41,183 bases of DNA, from assembly GCA_946542235.1 (NCBI GenBank), contig CAMNKK010000008.1:1-41183 (forward strand), given 5' to 3'. This document shows, piece after piece, positions 9,036 through 17,779 of this stretch (its first letter is position 1; each line of letters begins with the position of its first letter). Both the position numbers and the translations under genes were made by a program. The DNA is from an uncultured Clostridia bacterium (GTDB lineage Bacteria; Bacillota; Clostridia; Christensenellales; Aristaeellaceae). The notes under the pieces were generated by a model. The model worked only from the letters and a program-made list of their open reading frames with translations. It had not been told where the DNA came from and made no database searches.

Positions 9036-9560
9036 TTATATTGCCGGATGTTCCCCCTGATCCAGGCTGGCAATCAGCTCCAGCAGATCCGGCAGCTCCT
9101 TCCGGAAATCCTCCCAGCCGCTGTTGCTGCTGGCCGCGGATACGATCCGGACATGATCGTTGGCGCCGGTGATCTCCACATCCCGCTCGTCCATCAGAAT
9201 CTTGGTGCGGATATTGGCCGGAATCAGGATTCGTCCCTGCGCGTCGCAGCTCTGATCATCAAAGCTCAGCGCGTAAAACTGTTCCAGATATCGGTTGAGC
9301 GCCGGATTCAGGGTGCCCAGCCGCTCATACGCTTCATTTCTCTTTTCCCACATTTCCGTCGGATAGACGGCGATGCTCCGAAAGTCAAAGCTGGGAGCGA
9401 TGCAGAAGGTTTCTCCCAGCTTTTCCCGGAAGCTCTGGGGGATGACCAGCCTGCCCTTGTTGTCCAGGCTGTGGTTGAAGCTTCCGATGAAACGGAGTTT
9501 CCTTTTCTTCTCCGGGGCGGTGCTGCCTGTCTGCTGCGCATCAGCATTTTTGTCAGTCAA
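9036..9560 (-). CDS. mraZ: Transcriptional regulator MraZ
   Basis: First gene of the dcw cluster; MraZ is a ring-forming AbrB-fold DNA-binding protein that controls its own operon. The 174-residue product has the two expected half-repeats: SLDNKGRLVIPQSFREKL (about residues 31-48) and CDAQGRILIPANIRTKI (about 105-121). Family members are usually 140-150 residues and start just before the GSFNHSLD region, so this one has about 20 extra polar N-terminal residues. The start is a TTG at 9560 preceded by an AAAGGGGG ribosome binding site; no in-frame ATG lies closer to the domain. A promoter and three AAAGTG-like boxes lie directly upstream. Confidence 0.93.
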   Translation of the reverse strand: MTDKNADAQQTGSTAPEKKRKLRFIGSFNHSLDNKGRLVIPQSFREKLGETFCIAPSFDFRSIAVYPTEMWEKRNEAYERLGTLNPALNRYLEQFYALSFDDQSCDAQGRILIPANIRTKILMDERDVEITGANDHVRIVSAASSNSGWEDFRKELPDLLELIASLDQGEHPAI

Positions 9561-9570
9561 CGATACCGCC

Positions 9571-9619
9571 CCCTTTCTCCCACTTTTTTATCACTTTTTG
9601 GGCTGCAAAACCATTTTGC
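9571..9619 (-). promoter_or_regulatory. Candidate MraZ operator: AAAGTG-type boxes and adjacent palindrome
   Basis: On the minus strand AAAGTG (9592-9597), 5 nt, AAAGTG (9581-9586), 4 nt, AAAGGG (9571-9576) lie between the predicted mraZ start site and its start codon, the last box merging with the ribosome binding site. Just upstream is a perfect palindrome, GCAAAA-tgg-TTTTGC (9605-9619). Tandem short boxes upstream of mraZ are the known style of MraZ sites; assignment here is inference. Confidence 0.55.
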
Positions 9620-9625
9620 CCCACA

Positions 9626-9654
9626 AAAATAGCACAAGTTTTTGGATGTTTCAA
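9626..9654 (-). promoter_or_regulatory. Sigma-A-type promoter for mraZ and the dcw cluster
   Basis: On the minus strand TTGAAA (9649-9654), 17 bp, TATTTT (9626-9631). The predicted transcript would start near 9618 and run through the AAAGTG boxes into mraZ. Confidence 0.6.
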
Positions 9655-9786
9655 CCCCTCTATCCCTGGATTTTTTTCTTTTTCACCCCAGTCTATACAT
9701 CATTTCTTAATATTATTGTAATAATTATGTAATATTTAAGATTTCTCTTGTACTTCCTCTGAAAGAGCAAATCTATATTTTGTATA

Positions 9787-9819
9787 TAAAAAAACCGGTT
9801 TCCTGACAGAAACCGGTTC
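9787..9819 (-). terminator. Rho-independent terminator after the metallophosphoesterase gene
   Basis: Perfect 9-bp stem AACCGGTTT / AAACCGGTT (arms 9810-9818 and 9793-9801) with an 8-nt loop, followed on the minus strand by a run of seven or more T. It separates the phosphoesterase transcript from the mraZ promoter. Confidence 0.92.
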
Positions 9820-9863
9820 AAAGCTTTTTCCCCTTCGGAATTTGTTATAAAAAGTTAATTATT

Positions 9864-10568
9864 TCAGAACTGATCAAGTACTATTTTTCTCACCTGGAAC
9901 TGAAGGCTGTCGCAGGAGGCCAGCATATACCGGACTCCTCCCTTTTCTCCGTTGAAGGCCGCGGCGATACCGGCGCCGTGCAGGTGCCCGTAGACGCACA
10001 GCCGGACCCCCGCCTCCTCCATCCGCTGCGTAAAGCCGCTTTCCGTCTGGTTGCGCAGCAGCGGCGGGTAGTGCAGCATCACGATGACCGGCTTGTCCCC
10101 GGTCTTCTTCGCCTGGTCCAGAGCCATGTCCAGCCGCCCCAGCTCCCGCCGGTAGATCTTCAGATCCTGCTCCTCCAGCGGCGTCTCCCCGGTGGGGATC
10201 ATCCATCCCCTGGTTCCGCATACCGTGCAGTCCCCCAGATCCATGGCGTCCTGCTGCAGGGCATACATTCCTTCCGGCATCATCTCCCGAACCCGGGAGA
10301 TACCGCCCCACCAATAGTCATGGTTTCCCCGGATCAGCACCTTTCTTCCCGGAAGCTTTCCGATGGCTTCCAGATCCTCCCTGGCCTGCTCCGCCTGCAT
10401 GGCCCAGCTGATGTCCCCGGGAATCAGCACCGTATCCTCCGGCCGAACCTGCTCCCGCCAGCTCTCCGAAATACGCAAAAAATGCCTGTCCCACTGGGGA
10501 CCGAACACGCTCATGGGCTTTTCCTGGCCTCCGGGCAGATGCAGGTCTCCAATGGCAAACAGGCTCAT
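9864..10568 (-). CDS. Calcineurin-like metallophosphoesterase
   Basis: Predicted cytoplasmic two-metal phosphoesterase of 234 residues; the substrate is not predictable. All five motifs of the superfamily are visible: GDLHL (D8, H10), PGDIS (D52), GNHD (81-84), the histidine in VMLHYPP, and GHLHG. No signal peptide or membrane segment is present. The ATG at 10568 follows AAAGGAA. It is the last gene of a short transcript that starts with a predicted promoter behind ysxC and passes through the acidic zinc-ribbon gene 23 bp upstream. A strong terminator ends it. Confidence 0.88.
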   Translation of the reverse strand: MSLFAIGDLHLPGGQEKPMSVFGPQWDRHFLRISESWREQVRPEDTVLIPGDISWAMQAEQAREDLEAIGKLPGRKVLIRGNHDYWWGGISRVREMMPEGMYALQQDAMDLGDCTVCGTRGWMIPTGETPLEEQDLKIYRRELGRLDMALDQAKKTGDKPVIVMLHYPPLLRNQTESGFTQRMEEAGVRLCVYGHLHGAGIAAAFNGEKGGVRYMLASCDSLQFQVRKIVLDQF

Positions 10569-10591
10569 AAACAGTTCCTTTCCGCAGGTAC

Positions 10592-11005
10592 TCAGGATTC
10601 CTCTTCTTCCTCGTCGCTCTCCGCGTTCCGTTCCTCGTCCTCCCGGACCTCCTCCAGGCTCAGCTCGTGCTCCATCTCGCCGTATTCCTGGGAGGGCATT
10701 TCTTCTTCCTCGTCCGGAATGATCTCATCCATGGCGCTGACCGAGTCCATGTCCCCGATATTGTTGGCGTCTACGCTCTCGCCTTCGGAGGCTTCGGTTT
10801 CCTCGCTGTTGCTCTGGTTCATCTCCTTGAGGCAGAACAGGCATACATCCTTTCCGGGCAGAGCCGGAGCCTCGTTGCAGATGCTGCACAGCTCCACCTC
10901 TTCCGAAATGCCCTCGCCCTTCATTTCCCGCAGGCACACCTTGCAGTATTTCTGGTCAGGCGTAATGTAGTTCAGATCACACCGGGGACATTTAATCAGG
11001 GTCAT
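10592..11005 (-). CDS. Small acidic zinc-ribbon protein of unknown function
   Basis: 137 residues in two parts. Residues 1-62 hold four CxxC knuckles (CPRC, CKVC, CSIC, CLFC), enough for two zinc ribbons; the first pair resembles a rubredoxin/zinc-ribbon fold. Residues 63-137 are strongly acidic, ending in a run of Glu and Asp, and look disordered. I do not recognise the family and infer only zinc binding; a nucleic-acid or protein-binding adaptor is possible. The ATG at 11005 follows a very good GAGGAGGA ribosome binding site. It lies 23 bp before the metallophosphoesterase gene and is probably co-transcribed with it. Confidence 0.8.
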   Translation of the reverse strand: MTLIKCPRCDLNYITPDQKYCKVCLREMKGEGISEEVELCSICNEAPALPGKDVCLFCLKEMNQSNSEETEASEGESVDANNIGDMDSVSAMDEIIPDEEEEMPSQEYGEMEHELSLEEVREDEERNAESDEEEEES

Positions 11006-11051
11006 GCTTGTTCTCCTCCTCGAGAATCAATTTAGGGATTGAATCCCACTT

Positions 11052-11153
11052 TTACGGCAAAATAAGCGGAATAATGATGAATAACGGCATGAAAACGGCT
11101 GCGAAACACCCCAGAATTGGGATCGTCCGCCATTTGCCACCTCGCATTCCCAT
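11052..11153 (-). CDS. Possible 33-residue single-span membrane peptide
   Basis: Short frame with a basic N-terminus (MGMRGGKWR) followed by one uninterrupted hydrophobic stretch (about residues 10-33) and a TAA stop. It begins about 27 nt downstream of the start site expected for a TTGCAA-17-TATAAT promoter and ends 46 bp before the zinc-ribbon gene. The ribosome binding site is weak: a GGAG lies 14 nt upstream, and an A-rich stretch is closer. An in-frame extension to 11243 would overlap the end of ysxC and is less likely. It may be a real small protein or leader; evidence is topology and context only. Confidence 0.35.
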   Translation of the reverse strand: MGMRGGKWRTIPILGCFAAVFMPLFIIIPLILP

Positions 11154-11187
11154 TTTCTTTTTCAGGTCTCCGCCTGCAGCCGCCGTG

Positions 11188-11216
11188 ATTATACACCGGA
11201 TGCTACTGTCTTGCAA
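11188..11216 (-). promoter_or_regulatory. Sigma-A-type promoter behind ysxC
   Basis: On the minus strand TTGCAA (11211-11216), 17 bp, TATAAT (11188-11193). It lies just past the ysxC stop and would drive the small peptide, zinc-ribbon and metallophosphoesterase genes. Confidence 0.7.
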
Positions 11217-11235
11217 TCCCTTCCGGAAATTTCTT

Positions 11236-11829
11236 TCAGGCATTCCCGTCCGTCAGCACCTCTTCCATCCTGGTCAGGAGCTCCTCGCGCCCCGTCCCGT
11301 CCTCTCCGGAAAAGCAGATGATCTCCCAGGGCTGCACCAGCAGTCCCCGGCAGATGGGTGCCAGATATTTGCTTCGCGCTCCCCGGCTGATCTTGTCCGC
11401 CTTGGTGGCGATCACGCTGAAGGGGATCCCCGTCTCCCGCAGAAACCGGTTCATGGTCAGGTCGTCTTCTGTCGGCTCGTGGCGGATGTCCACCAGGCAC
11501 AGCACATGCTTCAGCTCCTCCGCCTGCATGAAGTAATCCTGCATCATCTGGCCCCACCGGGCCTTCTCCTTCTTGTCCACCTTCGCAAAGCCGTATCCGG
11601 GCAGATCCACCAGATGGAATGCGTCGTTCAGCAGAAAAATGTTGATCAGCCTGGTTTTCCCCGGCGTGGCCGAGGTGCGGGCCAGCTTGTTCCGCCGGCA
11701 CAGCCGGTTGATCAGCGTGCTCTTTCCGACATTGCTCTTCCCCGCCACGGCGATCTGGGGCAGGCCCTTTCCTTCGAAGGGGCCGTAGGCCGCCAGGGAG
11801 GTCACAAACTCCGCCTTTTTAATCTCCAT
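11236..11829 (-). CDS. ysxC: Ribosome biogenesis GTPase YsxC/EngB
   Basis: Essential-type TRAFAC GTPase needed for assembly of the large ribosomal subunit. The 197-residue protein shows G1 AGKSNVGKS (29-37), G2/G3 region TSATPGKTRLIN and LVDLPGYGFAKV, and G4 ATKAD. Length and motif order are normal for the family. Its ATG lies 11 bp inside the end of lon, so the two are coupled; lon-ysxC (engB) is a common Firmicute pair. The encoded C-terminus lies over the -35 region of the next promoter. Confidence 0.95.
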   Translation of the reverse strand: MEIKKAEFVTSLAAYGPFEGKGLPQIAVAGKSNVGKSTLINRLCRRNKLARTSATPGKTRLINIFLLNDAFHLVDLPGYGFAKVDKKEKARWGQMMQDYFMQAEELKHVLCLVDIRHEPTEDDLTMNRFLRETGIPFSVIATKADKISRGARSKYLAPICRGLLVQPWEIICFSGEDGTGREELLTRMEEVLTDGNA

Positions 11830-14173
11830 GCTTCTTCTCTTTTGCTCCCGTTTTCTTCTCCCGGGGCAGCAGCGCCGCCTCCAGGACCTGCTGGATCTCT
11901 TCCGCCTCCACGATCTTGAAATGGTCCCGCACGTAGGCCGGAATCTCTTCCAGGTCCTTGTGGTTCTCCGCGGGAATGATCAGCGTCCTGACCCCCGCCC
12001 GGTAGGCAGCCAGGGTTTTTTCCTTCAGGCCGCCGATGGGCAGCACCCGCCCCCGCAGGGTCATCTCTCCGGTCATCGCCGCGTCCTGCCGAACCTTGCG
12101 TCCCGTCAGCGCGCTCACCAGCGCCGTGGTCAGGGTTACGCCGGCGCTGGGCCCGTCCTTGGGCACCGCTCCCTCCGGAATATGCACGTGGATGTCCAGC
12201 TTTGTATAGAAGTCCTCCTCCAGGCCCAGCTCTCCGCTGTGGGTTCTGACCCAGCTGAAGGCGGCTTCCGCGCTCTCCTTCATGACGTCCCCCAGCTGGC
12301 CCGTCAGCTTCAGGTTGCCCTTTCCGGGCATGGGGGAGCATTCCACCTCCAGCATCTCGCCCCCCACGCTGGTCCAGGCCAGCCCGTTCACGATGCCCAC
12401 CCGGGCTTCCTTTTCCAGGGGCTCCCGGGTATACCGGGCAGCCCCCAGGAATTCATGCAGCCGCTCCTGGGTCACCGTGAGGGACTTTTTCCGGTTTTCC
12501 AGCAGGTACACCGCCGACTTCCGGCAGACCTTCGCCGCCGTCCGCTCCAGGGTGCGCACCCCGGCTTCCCGGGTATAGTCCTCGATCATCTTCTTCATCA
12601 CGGCGTCACTCATCTTCACCGTGCCCGCGGTCATCCCGTGTTCCGCGATCTGCTTGGGCATCAGATGCCGCTTCAGGATCTGCAGCTTCTCCTCTTCCGT
12701 GTAGCTGGGAACCTCGATCAGCTCCATCCGGTCCAGCAGCGGCTCCGGAATGGTTTCCACGCTGTTGGCCGTGGTGATAAACATCACCTTGCTCAGATCG
12801 AAGGGGATCTCCATGTAATGATCCCGGAAGGCGAAGTTCTGCTCCGCGTCCAGCACCTCCAGCATGGCGCTGGCGGGATCTCCCCGGAAATCGCTGGCCA
12901 TCTTGTCAATTTCGTCGAAGAGGAACACTGGGTTCATGCTGCCCGCCTGCTTCATCCCGGTGATAATCCGGCCGGGCATGGATCCGATATAGGTCTTCCG
13001 GTGTCCCCGGATCTCCGCCTCGTCCCGCACGCCGCCCAGGCTCATCCGGACGAATTTCCGGTTCACCGCCTCGGCGATGGCCTTCACGATGCTGGTTTTG
13101 CCGACTCCGGGAGGGCCCACAAAGCACAGGATCGGGCCCTTCATGTTCTGCTTCATCTGCAGCACGGCCAGATATTCGATGATGCGCTCCTTGACCTTCT
13201 CCAGCCCGTAATGCTCCCGGTCCAGCACCTCCCGGGCCCGGGCCAGGTCCAGGCTGTCCTCCGTTTCCTTCCCCCAGGGCAGTTCCAGAATCCAGTCAAT
13301 GTAGGTCTCGGATACGATGTATTCCGGGCTGCCGGGAGCAATCCGCCCGATGCGGTCAATCTCCTTTTCGCACTTGGCCCGGGCTTCCTCGTTCAGGGGC
13401 GTGGCTTCCATCCGCTTCCGCAGCGCGCTCTGCTCGTCCGCGTCGTCCCCTTCCCCCAGCTCATTCTGGATGGCCCGCAACTGTTCCCGCAGATAGTAGT
13501 CCTTCTGGTTTCTTTCCACCTGCCTGCGGATCCGGCTCTGGATCTCCTTTTCCGTGTCCGCCAGATCCGTCTCCCGCATCAGCACGGCGCAGATCTTCTC
13601 CAGCCGCTTCAGGGGATCCAGCTCTTCAAGGAACTCCTGCCGCTCCTGCCATTTCGGCAGGATGTTTGAAGCCAGCAGGTCCGCGATCTCCCCGGGCTTT
13701 TCCATGCTCCGGAGCCCTTCCACCATGTCCGCGGAAACGCGCTGGCTGCTCCGGGCGTATTGCTCAAACAGATCCTGCGTTGTCCGCACCATAGCCTTGC
13801 CTTCGTTGCTCCGCACTGTCCGGTCCCGATGGATCTGGATTTCCGCGTTCAGGCAGTTTTCTCCCTCCCGGAATTCCAGCACGGTTCCCCTGCTTTCCCC
13901 CTCCACCAGCACCCGGATATGCTCCCCGGGCAGGTTCATAACCTGGCGGATGGAGGCCACAGTCCCGACGCCGTACAGCTGCTCCGGCGCGGGCTCCTCC
14001 GTCTCCTCCTGCTTCTGGGCAACCAGAAAAATCTTCTGGTCCTTCATCATCGCCTGCTCCAGCGCCGCTATGCTGCGCGGGCGGGCTACATCAAAGTGCA
14101 GCACGGTTCCGGGAAACAGCATTGTCCCCCGCAGCGGCAGCACCGGCATAACCATCGTCTTTGGATTCGCCAT
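11819..14173 (-). CDS. lon: ATP-dependent protease Lon
   Basis: Hexameric AAA+ serine protease that degrades damaged and regulatory proteins in the cytoplasm. The 784-residue product has the N-terminal substrate-binding domain (starting [20 protein letters not shown]), the AAA+ module with Walker [10 protein letters not shown] and Walker [11 protein letters not shown], and the protease domain. That domain has the catalytic Ser in [13 protein letters not shown] and the catalytic Lys in [12 protein letters not shown]. The start at 14173 follows GGGAGGAG; an in-frame extension to 14236 runs across the promoter and is rejected. It has its own promoter and follows the clpX terminator. No CtsR or HrcA (CIRCE) site was seen upstream. 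Confidence 0.96.
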   Translation of the reverse strand: MANPKTMVMPVLPLRGTMLFPGTVLHFDVARPRSIAALEQAMMKDQKIFLVAQKQEETEEPAPEQLYGVGTVASIRQVMNLPGEHIRVLVEGESRGTVLEFREGENCLNAEIQIHRDRTVRSNEGKAMVRTTQDLFEQYARSSQRVSADMVEGLRSMEKPGEIADLLASNILPKWQERQEFLEELDPLKRLEKICAVLMRETDLADTEKEIQSRIRRQVERNQKDYYLREQLRAIQNELGEGDDADEQSALRKRMEATPLNEEARAKCEKEIDRIGRIAPGSPEYIVSETYIDWILELPWGKETEDSLDLARAREVLDREHYGLEKVKERIIEYLAVLQMKQNMKGPILCFVGPPGVGKTSIVKAIAEAVNRKFVRMSLGGVRDEAEIRGHRKTYIGSMPGRIITGMKQAGSMNPVFLFDEIDKMASDFRGDPASAMLEVLDAEQNFAFRDHYMEIPFDLSKVMFITTANSVETIPEPLLDRMELIEVPSYTEEEKLQILKRHLMPKQIAEHGMTAGTVKMSDAVMKKMIEDYTREAGVRTLERTAAKVCRKSAVYLLENRKKSLTVTQERLHEFLGAARYTREPLEKEARVGIVNGLAWTSVGGEMLEVECSPMPGKGNLKLTGQLGDVMKESAEAAFSWVRTHSGELGLEEDFYTKLDIHVHIPEGAVPKDGPSAGVTLTTALVSALTGRKVRQDAAMTGEMTLRGRVLPIGGLKEKTLAAYRAGVRTLIIPAENHKDLEEIPAYVRDHFKIVEAEEIQQVLEAALLPREKKTGAKEKKHGD

Positions 14174-14204
14174 GAGTCTCCTCCCAAGTTCTTCAGTGTT
14201 TTCC

Positions 14205-14232
14205 AGTATACAGAAAACCGCTTTTTTTGCAA
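14205..14232 (-). promoter_or_regulatory. Sigma-A-type promoter for lon
   Basis: On the minus strand TTGCAA (14227-14232), 16 bp, TATACT (14205-14210), located between the clpX terminator and the lon ribosome binding site. Confidence 0.65.
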
Positions 14233-14235
14233 GCA

Positions 14236-14267
14236 CAAAAAAGGCCTTCTGCAGACGGAAGGCCTTG
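14236..14267 (-). terminator. Rho-independent terminator after clpX
   Basis: Perfect 9-bp stem AAGGCCTTC / GAAGGCCTT (arms 14258-14266 and 14241-14249), 8-nt loop, followed by TTTTTT on the minus strand. It lies 9 nt after the clpX stop. Confidence 0.92.
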
Positions 14268-14275
14268 GATTCTGC

Positions 14276-15598
14276 TTATGATACTTCGCTGTCCGGAATC
14301 ATCCGGTTCTGTTCGCTTCGCTTCACGGTCCTGCGCCGGGTTCCCTTGATCAGCCGCGGCTTTCCGCCCTCAATCGCCGCCGCGTCGATGATGCACCCGT
14401 TGATGTCCGTCTGCTCCGGCAGCTCGAACATGGTATCCAGCATGCAGTCCTCGATGATCGCCCGCAGGCCTCTGGCGCCGGTTTTGCGGGCCATGGCCTT
14501 CTTCGCGATGGCCCGGATGGCATCCTCCTCAAAGGTCAGCTGGATGCCGTCCAGCTCCAGCAGCTTCTCATACTGTTTGCACAGCGCATTCTTCGGCTCC
14601 GTCAGAATCCGGAGCAGGGCATCCTCGTCCAGGCCGTCCAGGGTGACCACCACCGGCAGCCGCCCCACGAATTCGGGAATCAGCCCGTATCTGGTCAGAT
14701 CCTCCGGCTGGACCTCCTTCAGCGCGTCCACCCGTTCCGGATCCCGGGCGCTCTGGATTTCGGCCCCGAAGCCCAGGGTTTTCTTGCCGATCCGGTTTTC
14801 GATGATCGGAACCAGGCCGTCGAAGGCGCCGCCGCAGATGAACAGGATGTTGGTGGTGTCGATCTGTATCATTTCCTGGTGGGGATGCTTTCTTCCCCCC
14901 TGGGGCGGAACCGCGGCCACGGTTCCCTCCAGAATCTTCAGCAGGGCCTGCTGAACCCCTTCTCCGCTGACGTCCCGGGTGATGGACATGTTCTCGCCCT
15001 TCCGGGCAATCTTGTCAATCTCGTCAATGTAGACGATGCCCTTCTGAGCCCGTTCAATGTCCCAGTCCGCCGCCTGGATCAGCCGCAGCAGGATGGTTTC
15101 CACGTCGTCGCCCACATATCCGGCTTCCGTCACGCTGGTGGCGTCGGCAATGGCGAAGGGCACGTTCAGAATCCGGGCCAGGGTCTGGGCCAGGTAGGTT
15201 TTCCCGCTGCCCGTCGGTCCCAGCATCAGGATATTGCTCTTCTGCAGCTCGATGTCGTCCTTCTTCGTCTTCCGGCCGATCCGCTTGTAGTGGTTGTATA
15301 CCGCTACGCACAAAGCCCGCTTCGCGCGTTCCTGCCCGATGACGTATTCATCCAGCGTCTTTTTCATCTCCGTAGGCAGCAACAGCTTCGCGCTGCCGGA
15401 AGCACCGCGCTTGCCCGTGCCGCCGGCGCTCTTTTCCTCCGTCTGGACGGAATATCCGTCCTCCAGGATGCTGTTGCACAGGTCCACGCATTCATTGCAG
15501 ATGTAGACGCCGGGGCCGGCGATCAGCCGCTCCACCATGCTTGCGTCCTTGCCGCAGAAATTGCATCTCGGATTCGAATTCTTCGTGTAATTGGCCAT
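14276..15598 (-). CDS. clpX: ATP-dependent Clp protease ATP-binding subunit ClpX
   Basis: AAA+ unfoldase that recognises substrates and feeds them into ClpP. The 440-residue protein has the N-terminal zinc-binding domain with C12, C15, C34 and C37. Walker A is GPTGSGKT (127-134), Walker [11 protein letters not shown], followed by the ClpX-specific [16 protein letters not shown] and the [14 protein letters not shown] segment that contains the ClpP-contacting IGF-like loop area. Length is normal. It is 98 bp downstream of clpP, with a GAGGAG ribosome binding site and a short hairpin (15625-15639) in the gap, and is the last gene before a terminator. Confidence 0.97.
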   Translation of the reverse strand: MANYTKNSNPRCNFCGKDASMVERLIAGPGVYICNECVDLCNSILEDGYSVQTEEKSAGGTGKRGASGSAKLLLPTEMKKTLDEYVIGQERAKRALCVAVYNHYKRIGRKTKKDDIELQKSNILMLGPTGSGKTYLAQTLARILNVPFAIADATSVTEAGYVGDDVETILLRLIQAADWDIERAQKGIVYIDEIDKIARKGENMSITRDVSGEGVQQALLKILEGTVAAVPPQGGRKHPHQEMIQIDTTNILFICGGAFDGLVPIIENRIGKKTLGFGAEIQSARDPERVDALKEVQPEDLTRYGLIPEFVGRLPVVVTLDGLDEDALLRILTEPKNALCKQYEKLLELDGIQLTFEEDAIRAIAKKAMARKTGARGLRAIIEDCMLDTMFELPEQTDINGCIIDAAAIEGGKPRLIKGTRRRTVKRSEQNRMIPDSEVS

Positions 15599-15624
15599 GT
15601 TTCTCCTCTGTCGGTCCCATTGGA

Positions 15625-15639
15625 ACCCCGCTGCGGGGT
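15625..15639 (-). other. Small hairpin between clpP and clpX
   Basis: ACCCCG / CGGGGT arms with a 3-nt loop and no U-run; a processing or stability hairpin rather than a terminator. Confidence 0.35.
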
Positions 15640-15696
15640 CTCAGCCGTCCGGTGCCGGCGGCCCGTTTTCCCTTTCCCGGGCCGCGCCCGGCGCCC

Positions 15697-16284
15697 TTAA
15701 TTCTTCCGGGGCTGATAAATCTCGTCAATAATATGGTAATCCAGCGCTTCCTGCGCGCTCATGAAATAGTCCCGCTCCACGTCGGCCTTTACCTTTTCCA
15801 GGTCCTGGCCCGTCATCTCCGCCATCATCCGGGTCATCTTTTCCTTGGTTTTCATCAGCCACTCCGCCCGGATGGCAACATCCGTCGCCTGCCCCTGCGC
15901 GCCGCCCAGCGGCTGGTGGATCATCACTTCGCTGTTGGGCAGCGCCAGGCGCTTGCCCTTTTCTCCGGCCATGAGCAGGAACGCGCCCATGCTGGCGGCC
16001 ATGCCAACGCAGACCGTGCGAACCTGGGGCCGGATGTACTGCATGGTGTCATAGATGGCCATCCCCGCCGTGACGGATCCTCCGGGGCTGTTGATATACA
16101 GGCTGATATCCGCATCCGGATCCTCCATCTCCAGGAACAGCAGCTGCGCCACCACCAGATTGGCGGTTACGTCGTCGATTTCTCCCCCGAGGAAGACAAT
16201 CCGGTCCTTCAGCAGGCGGGAATAGATGTCGTAGGAACGCTCTCCCCGGTTGGTCTGTTCGATTACGTACGGAATCATCGGCAT
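15697..16284 (-). CDS. clpP: ATP-dependent Clp protease proteolytic subunit ClpP
   Basis: Serine protease forming the two-ring 14-mer chamber used by ClpX. The 195-residue product has the full triad: Ser98 in [10 protein letters not shown], His123 in MIHQPLGG and Asp172 in the VERDYFMSA region. The oxyanion-side [10 protein letters not shown] motif is also present. Length is typical. The ATG at 16284 follows GGGAGGG. A perfect 12-bp stem-loop sits just in front of that ribosome binding site. The tig-clpP-clpX order is the classic arrangement and implies co-transcription from the tig promoter. Confidence 0.97.
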   Translation of the reverse strand: MPMIPYVIEQTNRGERSYDIYSRLLKDRIVFLGGEIDDVTANLVVAQLLFLEMEDPDADISLYINSPGGSVTAGMAIYDTMQYIRPQVRTVCVGMAASMGAFLLMAGEKGKRLALPNSEVMIHQPLGGAQGQATDVAIRAEWLMKTKEKMTRMMAEMTGQDLEKVKADVERDYFMSAQEALDYHIIDEIYQPRKN

Positions 16285-16304
16285 TTTTATCCCTCCCTGA
16301 TTTG

Positions 16305-16332
16305 GAGAATGGCGCCTCCCGGCGCCATTCTC
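16305..16332 (-). other. Perfect 12-bp stem-loop upstream of clpP
   Basis: GAGAATGGCGCC / GGCGCCATTCTC (16305-16316 with 16321-16332) around a 4-nt loop, in the 86-bp tig-clpP gap. There is no U-run on either strand, so it is more likely an mRNA processing, stability or translational control element than a terminator. Confidence 0.6.
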
Positions 16333-16370
16333 AGCAAGACTGAATGCAGTTGAAAGTATTCCTTCGGGGA

Positions 16371-17714
16371 TTATTCCTTCTCTTCGGCTTCTTCCCCGTC
16401 TTCCTTCGCAGGGGCTTCTTCCTTCTTCTCCAGGATCGTCGCGTCCTTCATCAGCAGATCCAGCACCAGGGAGATCGCGGCGTCATCCTTCAGGTATTCC
16501 TTCTGCTCCTCCGTCAGGTTCTTCCGGAACTCCTCGGCGTCCTGGCCGTAGCGCTCCGCCTGTTCCCTGATCTGCTTCTCGATATCCTCTTCCGTGGGCT
16601 CGATGCCTTCCGCCTTCCGGATGGCCTCGATCACCAGCTCATTCTTGACCCTGCGGGTAGCCTCCTGCTCGTTCTGGGCCTTCAGGGCTTCCCGGGTCAT
16701 GCCCATGTACTTCAGATAGTCATCCAGACGGATGCCCTGGTAGGCGGCGTTCATTTCCATCTCGCGGATCATGTAGTCGCCCTGGGTTTCAATCATCGCC
16801 CGGGGAATATCCACCTCGGCGTTTTCCACGGCCTTATCCACCAGCGCGTTCTTGGCCGCGTTTTCGTTGCTCTTTTCGATCCGCTCCGTCAGGCGCTTCA
16901 CCACGTCCGCCTTATAGGCTTCGAAGGTGTCAAACTCGCTGACATCCGCCGCGAAGTCGTCGTCCAGCTCCGGCTTTTCCACCTTCTGGATGCCGTTCAC
17001 CTTCACATGGAATACCGCGGCCTTTCCGGCCACCTCGGCGGAGTGATATTCCGCGGGGAAGGTCACATTCAGATCCTTCTCCTCGCCGATGGCCATCCCC
17101 ACCATCTGCTCTTCGAATCCGGGAATGAAGTTCCCGCTGCCGATGACCAGCGTCTGTCCCTGGGCGGTGCCGCCGTCGAAGGCGACGCCGTCAATGGTCC
17201 CGGCGTAGTCCAGATTCACGGTGTCCCCGTTCTCCACGGGCCGGTCTTCCACGTCGATGGTACGGCTGGCCTTGTCCCGGTCCCGCTCGATTTCCGCGTC
17301 GATCATCGCGTCCGTCAGCTTCTGCTTCGCGATCTCGACCTCCAGGCCCTTGTACTGACCCAGGGTCACGTCCGGCCGGACATAGACCTCTACGTTGAAT
17401 TTCAGTTCCTTGCCGGTGCCGATCTCCTCGAGGTTGAATTCAGGCTGATCCACCGGATGCAGGTCATATTCCTTCACCGCGGCTTCATAGGCGTCCGGAA
17501 ACAGCAGATTGATGGCGTCATCGTAAAGGATGCTCTCTCCGTAAAGGGTCTCCACCACCTTGCGGGGGGCCTTCCCCTTCCGGAATCCGGGGATGTTGAT
17601 GCTCTTGCGGATCTTCAGGAAAGCCTTCTGCATCGCGTCCGCAAAATCCTCCGCGGAAAAGGTGAAGCTCAGCTTCGCTTTGTTGCCGGAAAGCTTTTCG
17701 TAATTGTAACTCAT
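16371..17714 (-). CDS. tig: Trigger factor (ribosome-associated chaperone)
   Basis: Binds nascent chains at the ribosome exit tunnel and has peptidyl-prolyl isomerase activity. The 447-residue protein has the ribosome-binding signature [16 protein letters not shown], the FKBP-type domain ([20 protein letters not shown] and [11 protein letters not shown]) and the helical C-terminal chaperone arms. The C-terminus is very Glu-rich. The start at 17714 makes the protein begin [10 protein letters not shown] like other trigger factors. An AGGAGG lies 13 nt upstream, a rather long spacing, and an in-frame extension to 17777 has no better site. It has its own promoter and leads tig-clpP-clpX. Confidence 0.95.
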   Translation of the reverse strand: MSYNYEKLSGNKAKLSFTFSAEDFADAMQKAFLKIRKSINIPGFRKGKAPRKVVETLYGESILYDDAINLLFPDAYEAAVKEYDLHPVDQPEFNLEEIGTGKELKFNVEVYVRPDVTLGQYKGLEVEIAKQKLTDAMIDAEIERDRDKASRTIDVEDRPVENGDTVNLDYAGTIDGVAFDGGTAQGQTLVIGSGNFIPGFEEQMVGMAIGEEKDLNVTFPAEYHSAEVAGKAAVFHVKVNGIQKVEKPELDDDFAADVSEFDTFEAYKADVVKRLTERIEKSNENAAKNALVDKAVENAEVDIPRAMIETQGDYMIREMEMNAAYQGIRLDDYLKYMGMTREALKAQNEQEATRRVKNELVIEAIRKAEGIEPTEEDIEKQIREQAERYGQDAEEFRKNLTEEQKEYLKDDAAISLVLDLLMKDATILEKKEEAPAKEDGEEAEEKE

Positions 17715-17779
17715 GGTTTTTTCAGTCCCTCCTGCGCCTCTGCGCGTATCCTTCTGATGCGTCTGGCGCACCAACAATT

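Larger units (their letters stand above)
9561..9863. other. AT-rich intergenic region upstream of mraZ
   Basis: 303 bp without a gene. It holds the mraZ operator and promoter (9571-9654), an imperfect 35-bp AT-rich dyad (9706-9740, arms CTTAATATTA and TAATATTTAAG) and the terminator of the upstream phosphoesterase gene. No open frame here looks coding. Confidence 0.7.

Noticed and set aside
14174..14236. N-terminal extension of lon
   Set aside because: It would run through the predicted lon promoter and clpX terminator; the ATG at 14173 has GGGAGGAG in front.
17715..17777. N-terminal extension of tig
   Set aside because: It has no family similarity and reaches up to the -10 element of the predicted promoter; the internal start matches the family N-terminus.
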